Shown here: piece after piece, positions 8,940 through 15,828 of the stretch
Numbering within the stretch: the stretch's first letter is position 1
Layout of the letters: each line of letters begins with the position of its first letter
DNA from: CAYUCE01 sp964443275
GTDB lineage: Bacteria; Bipolaricaulota; Bipolaricaulia; CAYUCE01
Assembly (NCBI GenBank): GCA_964443275.1
Contig: CAYUCE010000008.1
Location: forward strand, 1-46,965
Length of the DNA: 46,965 nt
Reading direction: 5' to 3'
The notes under the pieces: model-generated
The model's input: only the letters and a program-made list of their open reading frames with translations
The model's database searches: none
What the model was told of the DNA's origin: nothing
Program-made: the position numbers and the translations under genes

Positions 8940-9629
8940 TCACCTCTTTACAACGCTTTCGAATTTCACTTCAGCAACTGGCCTCTGCGCATATAGTGGT
9001 TCAAGCTCTAATAATTGGTCACTTTTGCCCGTCTTTATCCTTCTTTGACCAAGCCGGCCTACGGTGAAGCTGGAAGGTAAGTTAAGTGAAGGAGGAGCTG
9101 TTATCCCACCCACTTTTTTAATCTCTTTTCTATACTTTTTTGCCCCCGATCCGATAAAAAGCCAGGGGATATCATCACTGGCTTTACCGGCTTTTTCGAA
9201 AACTTTCTCTTTCGAGGTAGAGCTTTCCCTAATTACCTTTTTGCCCTGTTCAAAGAGCGCTTGATAAACCAGGTTTCTTCTGTCCATAATGAGCACGCAA
9301 ATTTTCCCCGGCCAAAAAGACACCCTGGCCTGATAGGTTTCACAAGTGGGAACCCCGATCAAGGGGACGCCGAGAGAGAGGGCTAATCCCTTCGCAGTCG
9401 CTATCCCTATTCTAAGACCGGTAAAAGAACCGGGGCCTGTGGATACAGAAATCAGTTCAAGATCTTTTTTCTCTACCTCGGTTACTTTAAATAGTTTATC
9501 TACGGAGACCAGCAGCTTTTCCGATTGACTCATGGCTGCCTGATAGGTTAGCTCTCCTAACAGCTTTTCCCCATCGGCTAACCCCACGCTCCCTATTTCG
9601 CAAGCTGTATCTATGCCCAGAGTTATCAT
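8940..9629 (-). CDS. tsaB: tRNA threonylcarbamoyladenosine biosynthesis protein TsaB
   Basis: 229 residues of the ASKHA-fold TsaB/YeaZ family, needed with TsaD and TsaE for the t6A37 modification of ANN-decoding tRNAs. It shows LGIDTACEIGSVGL at the start, SQSEKLL, and the diagnostic VSTGPGSFTGLRIGIATAKGLAL at about 62-84. No Shine-Dalgarno sequence precedes the ATG; instead a -10 box lies 9 nt upstream (see promoter entry), so the mRNA may be leaderless. No tsaD or tsaE is in the window. Confidence 0.94.
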   Translation of the reverse strand: MITLGIDTACEIGSVGLADGEKLLGELTYQAAMSQSEKLLVSVDKLFKVTEVEKKDLELISVSTGPGSFTGLRIGIATAKGLALSLGVPLIGVPTCETYQARVSFWPGKICVLIMDRRNLVYQALFEQGKKVIRESSTSKEKVFEKAGKASDDIPWLFIGSGAKKYRKEIKKVGGITAPPSLNLPSSFTVGRLGQRRIKTGKSDQLLELEPLYAQRPVAEVKFESVVKR

Positions 9630-9638
9630 GGTGAGCTG

Positions 9639-9667
9639 ATTTTATCGAAACCCTGTCTATATTTCAA
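9639..9667 (-). promoter_or_regulatory. Promoter of tsaB-rpmB, probably leaderless
   Basis: On the minus strand TTGAAA (9662-9667), a 17-nt spacer, then TAAAAT (9639-9644). Only 9 nt separate the -10 box from the tsaB ATG at 9629, so transcription should begin at or within 2-3 nt of the start codon. Confidence 0.6.
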
Positions 9668-9686
9668 GAAAACTTCCGGTTGTTTT

Positions 9687-9932
9687 TTATTAATTCGGAG
9701 GACGAACTTTTACCTTGGGTTGGTATACCTATACTAATCTGCAGTGTTCAGCAAAGGGAGAGAAANNNNNNNNNNNNNNNNNNNNNNNNNNNNNNNNNNN
9801 NNNNNNNNNNNNNNNNNNNNNNNNNNNNNNNNNNNNNNNNNNNNNNNNNNNNNNNNNNNNNNNNNAGAAAATTTTCTTTCCCTAAAGAGTAGCGCAAGTG
9901 CAAATGATGAGTCTTTCTCTGAATTAATATAG
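9687..9932. repeat. Intergenic repeat element with inverted ends, copy A (contains gap)
   Basis: Left end TTATTAATTCGGAGGAC and right end TCTTTCTCTGAATTAATATAG are imperfect inverted repeats. The interior matches the copy at 41479-41686: GTATACC, CTAATCT, then GCAAAGGGAGAGAAA before the gap, and after it GAAAATTTTCTTTCCCTAAAGAGTAGCG (copy B: GGAAATTTGCTCTCCCTAAAGAGCGGTG, given here in the same order). No protein is encoded. The size and the terminal inversions resemble a miniature inverted-repeat element. Confidence 0.7.
9766..9865. other. Assembly gap (100 N)
   Basis: Exactly 100 N, so of nominal length. It falls inside repeat copy A. In copy B about 65 bases separate the same flanks, so the true gap is probably of similar size. 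Confidence 0.99.
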
Positions 9933-10020
9933 TTTCATAATTGAAAAATTGGTAAAAGATAAATATTCTTAAGGCGAGGATTAGTATCTTCGAGGGAGGT
10001 GAGTAACAAAAAGTAGCTGG

Positions 10021-10058
10021 TAGCTTTGGGTGGTGCAAATATTTTGAACCGAAAGCTA
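10021..10058 (+). promoter_or_regulatory. Hairpin in the deoC leader
   Basis: TAGCTTTGGGT (10021-10031) and ACCGAAAGCTA (10048-10058) are complementary with one mismatch and a 16-nt loop, ending 16 nt before the deoC ATG. It could affect translation of deoC. No known riboswitch is recognised. Confidence 0.4.
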
Positions 10059-10074
10059 TTGGCAAAAGGTAGAT

Positions 10075-10749
10075 ATGCGACGCAAAGAACTAGCTTCTCT
10101 AATTGATCATACGGCGTTAGGACCGGCTATCTCTATAACAAGGGTAAAGAGCTTATGTAAAGAGGCATCAAAATATGGTTTTTATGCGGTTTGTGTCAAT
10201 CCCTATTATGTTCGGTTGGTAAGTGGAGAGCTTAAGGATACCCAAGTAAAAATCTGCACGGTCATTGGCTTTCCCCACGGTGCTCATTCACCTCAGGCTA
10301 AGCTATTTGAAGCCAAGCAGGCAGTGGACGATGGGGCGGATGAATTGGATATGGTCATAAATATCGCCGCCCTAAAAGAAGGTGATTACAAGACGGTATT
10401 AGAAGAAATAAGGTCTATACGGGAAGAAACCAAGAAAAAGGGAACTAAAGAGACTGTGCTTAAAGTCATCTTGGAAAATACCCTTTTAGAAGAGGAAGAG
10501 AAAGTATCCGGATGTATCTTGGCTAAGGCAGCCGGGGCGGATTTTGTCAAAACGGCAACCGGATTCGGCCCCGGAGGAGCCACCGCCCAAGATGTGAAGC
10601 TGATGCGCCAGGCGGTGGGTCCTAAGATGGGGATTAAAGCTGCCGGAGGGATAAAGACTTATCAGGACTGTATAGAGCTAATTGAAGCCGGTGCAAATCG
10701 GATAGGAGCCAGCTCGTCAGTAGATATACTAAAGGGTGCACCTGATTAA
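10075..10749 (+). CDS. deoC: Deoxyribose-phosphate aldolase
   Basis: Cleaves 2-deoxyribose 5-phosphate to glyceraldehyde 3-phosphate and acetaldehyde in deoxynucleoside breakdown. 224 residues, a normal length. The Schiff-base lysine is in ADFVKTATGF (K159), the second active lysine in GIKAAGGIK, and the substrate loop in TVIGFPHGAH. The N-terminal IDHTALGP is typical. An AAAGGTAG site precedes the ATG. recO begins 9 bases after the stop, so the two are co-transcribed. Confidence 0.96.
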   Translation: MRRKELASLIDHTALGPAISITRVKSLCKEASKYGFYAVCVNPYYVRLVSGELKDTQVKICTVIGFPHGAHSPQAKLFEAKQAVDDGADELDMVINIAALKEGDYKTVLEEIRSIREETKKKGTKETVLKVILENTLLEEEEKVSGCILAKAAGADFVKTATGFGPGGATAQDVKLMRQAVGPKMGIKAAGGIKTYQDCIELIEAGANRIGASSSVDILKGAPD

Positions 10750-10757
10750 GGGTACTT

Positions 10758-11495
10758 ATGGCCATAGATAAGAGCCACGCTTTTGTTATAAGGTCCATTG
10801 ATTTTGGAGAAAGCGATAAGATCATCACCGTCTTCAGCCGGGAATACGGCAAGTTCTCTTTGATAGCTAAGGCAGCCAGGAAGACGGACAGCCGCTTCGG
10901 GAGTGCACTTGACCTCCTTACCCTAAACGAGCTTATCTTCTATCAGGGTGAGAATCTCAAATTTCTATCCGACGCGGATCAGATTAATAGTTTCTCCCAC
11001 CTAAAAGCGGATTTAGATAAGCTGGAAATATCCTTACGAATGGCCCGGGCATTAAATCAATTGACGGAGGAAAGTCAAAAAGAGCCCAAAATATTCTGGC
11101 TTTTTGAAAATGTTCTAAAACACTTGCAAAGATCGTCCAAAAATTACCAAACTTTCGAGCTGGGGTTCTTGCTGAAACTTATCGAGATACTGGGGGTGGC
11201 TCCTCAACTGATGGTTTGTGTAAAATGTGAAAAGGACCTGCAAGATGAAGGTCAAATCTACTTTGCCCCTTCCAGCGGAGGGGCAGTTTGTGAGAAATGC
11301 CGATCAAACGGGGCGATAGCGATTGAGAAAGATATCCAGCTAAGCCTGGCCAAGATTAGCAAACTTCCCCCCCATAGATTAGATCGTATAGCTTTATCTA
11401 ATCAATCACTGGCAATCAGTAAGAAGCTACTCCAAAGATTTATCTCCTATCATTTCCGGCCGTTAAAATTATTTGGGGAAGATCCCTCCATTTGA
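10758..11495 (+). CDS. recO: DNA repair protein RecO
   Basis: 245 residues. The N-terminal OB fold begins with AFVIRSIDFGESDKIITVFSRE, followed by AKAARK. A four-cysteine zinc site is present (CVKC at about 155 and CEKC at about 176), as in Deinococcus and many other RecO proteins. It loads RecA onto SSB-coated gaps together with RecR. It is translated from AAGGGT just upstream of the ATG, 9 bases after deoC, and converges on the CsgG-like gene. Confidence 0.94.
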   Translation: MAIDKSHAFVIRSIDFGESDKIITVFSREYGKFSLIAKAARKTDSRFGSALDLLTLNELIFYQGENLKFLSDADQINSFSHLKADLDKLEISLRMARALNQLTEESQKEPKIFWLFENVLKHLQRSSKNYQTFELGFLLKLIEILGVAPQLMVCVKCEKDLQDEGQIYFAPSSGGAVCEKCRSNGAIAIEKDIQLSLAKISKLPPHRLDRIALSNQSLAISKKLLQRFISYHFRPLKLFGEDPSI

Positions 11496-11523
11496 TCTAA
11501 TTGCTCTTAAAGCTAAGTGATTG

Positions 11524-12864
11524 CTACTGTTTTCTAATCACCAGATCGTTTGGATTTATGACAAACTGGCCTATCTTTTGAGCTCGAGCTGCGTTTTGAT
11601 AAACGTCAGTTACGATTATTTTACCCTTAGGTTGGTCTTCTAAGGGGACCAGTTCAATTAACTGGCCCGTATTGGGATCCACAAGCTGTTTAGCTGTATA
11701 TACTAAGAAGATATCATCGACACCTACCCCGGCCTGGGTTCCGCAGGTCGTACCTTCACCGATATCTCCAATCCAGATAGTATTACCTTCTACACTCACT
11801 ACCCGACATTTAAGGCCTTCTGTCGCCTCTTCCTCTGAGGTTTCTTCTCCACCAGTGTAAGCCTGCTCCTGATTTAAAAGCTGGGGACCAACCTGGGCCA
11901 GTTTAGCGCTTAATTCTTCGGTCATCTGGTTTATGGCTTGATCCATTACCTTTCCCACTATGGTATCTGCAAACTGTTTGGTGCCCACCGTTATTTCGTT
12001 TACCCAAGCTGGGGGTGCGGAACCCAGATTAATGGAGAAGTTTCTGGTAAGTACTGTGGTCCACGATCCGCCTACCCATTTTTGGAGTTGGGCAGTGTAG
12101 GTTCCTGGAGATAGAGGGGGTGTGGAATAGGTCCAAGTTACGCAAGGTGCGGATAAACTGCTGCTTGAAGGGGATGAAACCCAACCCACACTGGGGATCC
12201 GTACCCAAAACCAATTCATAGGAGTGGGATCACGGTAACCAAAGTTAATTACTTCGCCCTGATAATAGCTGTTTTTATCCGTTAAAAATCCTCCTGTACA
12301 TACGCTGGTTCTTGCTTGAGTGAGGGTACTTATTAGTCTTCCGGGAGCCAAAGTGAGGCCGGTTTGCCCCGAATCCTGTGTGGTTATTGAACTGGCAGCC
12401 ATGATCTGAGAGGTATAAGGACTTATTATCCTAAAAGAGGCATCGATAGTCACCGTAGCGCCGCTCACCTTTATGAATCCTAGACTTACACTGGTTTCCG
12501 TGATGTCTATTTTGGTCACCGCACCCGCAATCAGAGCGTTGGCTCCGATGATTCTTCCCGCCTGCGCCAAATTACTTGAAATGGCCGGATTAAGATTTCG
12601 CTCCGCTAAGATGCTCTCAAGTTCTTGTCGCTCTAATACGGTAAAGCCCTGATTTACCAGCTCTTCAACTAAACGATCAGCCACTCCAGCCCCTACATTT
12701 GCCAGTCCCGAGCCAGATCGGTCCTCAAAACGCACTACCGCTATTTTGATATTTTCTAAGGTGGAAGTAGCTGCTTCCGCGTAAAAAACATTGGTGCCCA
12801 AGACGAAAATTAAACACAACAGGCCGATTAGTAAACTAAAGTATTTTACTTTCTTTACCAGCAC
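11524..12864 (-). CDS. Secreted CsgG-like protein with an inserted beta domain
   Basis: Starts with a strong signal peptide (VKKVKYFSLLIGLLCLIFVLG, cleavage near AEAA). Residues about 35-180 are CsgG-like: IAVVRFEDRSG, VADRLVEELVNQGFTVLERQELESILAE and ANALIAGAVTKID. This is followed by about 95 Ser/Trp/Pro-rich residues (SVCTGGFLTDKNSYY to LTRNFSIN) resembling an Ig-like sandwich. The CsgG helix then resumes (GTKQFADTIVGKVMDQA), and a C-terminal domain (GNTIWIGDIGEG, GVDDIFLVYT, KGKIIVTDVYQNAARAQ) resembles FlgT C-termini. Start choice: GGAGG abuts an ATG at 12873 with no spacer, whereas GTG at 12864 has a 9-nt spacer and is preferred. A lipid-anchor cysteine is absent. It is probably periplasmic or envelope-bound; the exact role is unknown. 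Confidence 0.8.
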   Translation of the reverse strand: MLVKKVKYFSLLIGLLCLIFVLGTNVFYAEAATSTLENIKIAVVRFEDRSGSGLANVGAGVADRLVEELVNQGFTVLERQELESILAERNLNPAISSNLAQAGRIIGANALIAGAVTKIDITETSVSLGFIKVSGATVTIDASFRIISPYTSQIMAASSITTQDSGQTGLTLAPGRLISTLTQARTSVCTGGFLTDKNSYYQGEVINFGYRDPTPMNWFWVRIPSVGWVSSPSSSSLSAPCVTWTYSTPPLSPGTYTAQLQKWVGGSWTTVLTRNFSINLGSAPPAWVNEITVGTKQFADTIVGKVMDQAINQMTEELSAKLAQVGPQLLNQEQAYTGGEETSEEEATEGLKCRVVSVEGNTIWIGDIGEGTTCGTQAGVGVDDIFLVYTAKQLVDPNTGQLIELVPLEDQPKGKIIVTDVYQNAARAQKIGQFVINPNDLVIRKQ

Positions 12865-12931
12865 TTTGATCATCCTCCGGTAGATAAGATTTTAGCAAGC
12901 TTTGACCGGGAAACAAAACGCAAACTGAGGT

Positions 12932-13070
12932 TATATTGATCTAGCTAAAGATTTACCCTTTTCATTTGCTCTCCTTATTGTAAAGGGAGAAAAATTTTTC
13001 TCCCATTTAAGTTTAGATGGATGGTTTCGAAGGAATTAAAAACGGAAGCTACTTGGTTGGATTAATATAG
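12932..13070. repeat. Intergenic repeat element, copy C (partial or variant)
   Basis: Left end TATATTGATCTAGCTAAAG matches the left terminus of the family, and the right end is TTGGATTAATATAG. The right 47 bases (13021-13067), reverse complemented, match 41431-41477 at 41 of 47 positions, and all six differences are transitions. It fills the space between the CsgG-like gene and the nuclease gene. No gene is seen in this stretch. Confidence 0.6.
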
Positions 13071-13089
13071 CGTGATTAAACAAAGCTTG

Positions 13090-13599
13090 TCAAGAACACT
13101 CAGTCAGTTGATTATCCAACCAAATTTGGGGTCTGGTCGGTCTTTCTCCAATTAGCTTTTTTCCCAACTGGGCACTTACCTCCGGAAATTTATCCCTGAC
13201 CTCCTTTTGCAGATCGCTAAAACTTTGCGATTCTAGGAGAGGGATAGGTACTTTACCTGAAGTAATGTTTTGGGCAGAAGCTACCACCCACTGGGCCAAA
13301 AGTCCCAGACGCAAGGCGGCAAATCCGGGTCGATAACCGTCGGATTCCCGTTCTCTTATCCCTTCTACATCTTTTTCACCCAACGTAACTTCCTCCTTTT
13401 CCGTACTCTTTACTTCTAAGGCGTATTTTTCATTATTCGGCCTACTTATATGTAAATCCACTCCCTGTATTGATTTCTCATCAATGGTAAATCCCAGCTC
13501 CTGAAATGTTTTGCCCAAAAGTTTCTGGAATATCTTGCCGTATTGGTCCGGATAAATATTTTTGATCTCACACAAAGTCTGATAAGTTCTTGGGTCCAT
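13090..13599 (-). CDS. PD-(D/E)XK nuclease-like protein
   Basis: 169 residues of restriction-endonuclease fold. The core reads QGVDLHISRPNNEKYALEVKST, giving D48, E62 and K64 as the D...ExK active site. A preceding helix (FQKLLGKTFQELGF) matches the usual first helix of the fold. It begins 7 bases after the stop of the SMC-like gene with no Shine-Dalgarno sequence, so translation is likely coupled. It is the last gene of the helicase/SMC/nuclease cassette. It may be the cutting effector, controlled by the ATPase (inference). No family name is recognised. Confidence 0.75.
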   Translation of the reverse strand: MDPRTYQTLCEIKNIYPDQYGKIFQKLLGKTFQELGFTIDEKSIQGVDLHISRPNNEKYALEVKSTEKEEVTLGEKDVEGIRERESDGYRPGFAALRLGLLAQWVVASAQNITSGKVPIPLLESQSFSDLQKEVRDKFPEVSAQLGKKLIGERPTRPQIWLDNQLTECS

Positions 13600-13605
13600 G
13601 GGTTT

Positions 13606-15626
13606 TTAAGTTATGGTTATTTCCGGTCCCTGCCTCGGATTCCAACCTTCAAAGTTAAATACGTTTTTCTTCTTTACAATATGCTTTTTTAAAGCATTCA
13701 TAAACTCACTATCCATAGTACTTATGATTACCTGAACCTCTCTTGCTACCTCATCATTAATTACTTCGGCTAGTGATTCTTTATATGTCCGGTCCAAGCT
13801 CTGCGAAGGATCATCCAGTATCACAAACCCTAGACGGTGGGATTTATCAGCTTGTTTGGCCAGGCCTAAAAATATTGCCAAGGCCGCCTGGTTTAAGTCC
13901 CCTTGATTGTAAAAGGTGCTTGCTGGTAATCTATCTTCTCTCCCGCCTTGGGCCAGGACCTCGAAATCCACCGGGTCTACTGTTAAGTTTGGATAATCCT
14001 GCCTGGAGGTGAGTTTTGTAAATAGGTTTCCGATGTCATCTCTGGCCCTTTTAAGCCTCCTTGTGGCCCTCTGATTCAGATCCTCTTCCAAAATAGACTG
14101 CAGGATGCCTAATTTTTTTACTAAATTATACGCCTTTATCCGGATTTTCCGAATTTTCTTCACCGCCGGATTGATGGAGATTTTCGAAAACTTGTCAATT
14201 TCTTCTTCTAATCTAAGTACCCCGTCAATTACCTTAAGCTTCTCCACTTCGTCTTCAATTTGGTCAAGTTGCTTATTATAATTGTTTACTACCTTTTGAA
14301 TTTTGGTAAGTTGTTTAGCTAAAGCGGTAAGCCTTTTTTCTATTACCTTGGCCGGGTCCTCATCCGATCNNNNNNNNNNNNNNNNNNNNNNNNNNNNNNN
14401 NNNNNNNNNNNNNNNNNNNNNNNNNNNNNNNNNNNNNNNNNNNNNNNNNNNNNNNNNNNNNNNNNNNNNGAGACCAACCCAGCCAGGGAGTCGGAAGTTC
14501 TTAGAGACTTTTTGGCCTTTGCCAACTGGCCTTTTAAATTAGCTTGAACGGATTGAATTTGGTCCAGAAGAGCCTGGGGCTCATTTACTTTTACTTTCTC
14601 TAATTGGGCCAGAAATTTTTGGTTTTTAATCTTTTCTAGTTGATCAAGCTGGTTTCCTCTTTTTTTCTTTAGGCTTTCAAAAGTATTTTTGTACTCTTCA
14701 AGCTGTGCTTTTTTAGCCCGAATCTTGTTTAACTTACGAGTGGAAGGGTTCTGGTTTCTAACTTTTCGGATCTTGCTGCGTAAGTTTTTCAAAAATTTAT
14801 CCCTTTTTTCTAAATTGTCCATCCCCTCTTCCTGTTTATCTTCCGGGTATTCACCTTGATCCTTTAAGGAGAGTTTAAATTGTTCAGCCAGCTTGTTAAT
14901 CTCCTCATTTATTTGGGAAAGCTTTTCTTTGGCCGCCCGATGGGAAAAATCCCCTTCGGCAAGACCGAACTTCGCCCCCTCTTGTAATCTACTCTTTTTT
15001 CTTTGGTGTAGGTCTTTCCATTTAGTTTCTAGTCTCGCTTCCAGGTTCAGATACGGAGAGGTGAATCTATCTTTGATGCTTTTATTTAAGTATTTTTCCC
15101 CTAAGCCGATTGCATCCTGAATATTTTGTAAGCTTGATAGGCCCAAAAGGCGGTAAAAAGATTCCCGGCGTTCCCCTGGCCTGCTAATAATAAGATCTCG
15201 GATTGATTCCTGATGAAGATGAACGGAGGAAAAGAAATCCTCTATTTCAGCCCCTAGATAGGACCAAATCTTTCCCTTGCTTTTAATTTTTGGCCCCTCG
15301 GCGATCTCCATCACCAGGGAATCTTCACTATTTCTGGTTAAAGTTATCCTCTCCTGGCCGGATTCCAAGGTGAGGGTTACTTCAGCTTCGGGTGATCTTT
15401 TATTAACGATGGCCCAATTCTTTCTCTCTCTAAGGCTGGTCCTATTTATGTTGGCCACTTGATCGCCGTAAATACACCATTCAATAGCGGTAAGAAATGA
15501 ACTTTTGCCGCTTCCATTAGGTCCACTAACCAATATAAATGGTGAGGAGAGGTCAAAGCTCTGCTGGGTCCGAAAACCCCGAAAGCCACTTATATCAATT
15601 TTCTGTAGGCGGAACTTATCAGGCAA
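13606..15626 (-). CDS. Rad50/SMC-like ATPase, interrupted by an assembly gap
   Basis: One gene in two visible pieces. The N-terminal piece starts at TTG 15626 (MPDKFRLQKIDISGFRGF) with Walker A GPNGSGKSS at 35-43, Q-loop region LHQESIRDLI and long charged coiled-coil heptads. The C-terminal piece continues the coil, then has an ABC signature-like FYNQGDLNQAALAIFLGL, Walker B GFVILDDPSQSLD and an H-loop-like VIISTMDSEF. The C-terminal frame is open all the way to the gap. The two frames differ with 100 N but agree if the true gap length is 2 modulo 3. ABC-type ATPases of this class bind and remodel DNA ends. It lies 4 bases after the 65-residue protein. Confidence 0.88.
14370..14469. other. 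Assembly gap (100 N) inside the SMC-like gene
   Basis: Exactly 100 N, within the coiled-coil region of the ATPase. The nominal length breaks the frame; both sides are open in frames that need a true length of 2 modulo 3. Confidence 0.99.
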
Positions 15627-15630
15627 TTCT

Positions 15631-15828
15631 CTAGAGTAGATTCTTTAATTCGTTCATGTGAGTATTCCATTCTCTTTCCATTGACTCGATTTTTTTGGTA
15701 AGCAACTTCTTTATACCTTCTGTGGATTCCTGTTGGTAGGCCTTTTCCAGCTCTTCTTTTAAAGCAATTAGGTCCTTTGCCTCCTGTTCATTGCTTGCTC
15801 TTTTTCTAATTTCTTCTTTCCAATTCAT
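15631..15828 (-). CDS. Small helical protein between helicase and SMC-like ATPase
   Basis: 65 residues, highly charged (E and K) with heptad-like spacing, predicted to be one or two helices (EEIRKRASNEQEAKDLIALK). Its ATG overlaps the helicase stop as TAATG, and the SMC-like gene starts 4 bases after its stop, so all are translationally coupled. No family is recognised. A bridging or regulatory subunit between helicase and ATPase is an inference from position only. Confidence 0.7.
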   Translation of the reverse strand: MNWKEEIRKRASNEQEAKDLIALKEELEKAYQQESTEGIKKLLTKKIESMEREWNTHMNELKNLL

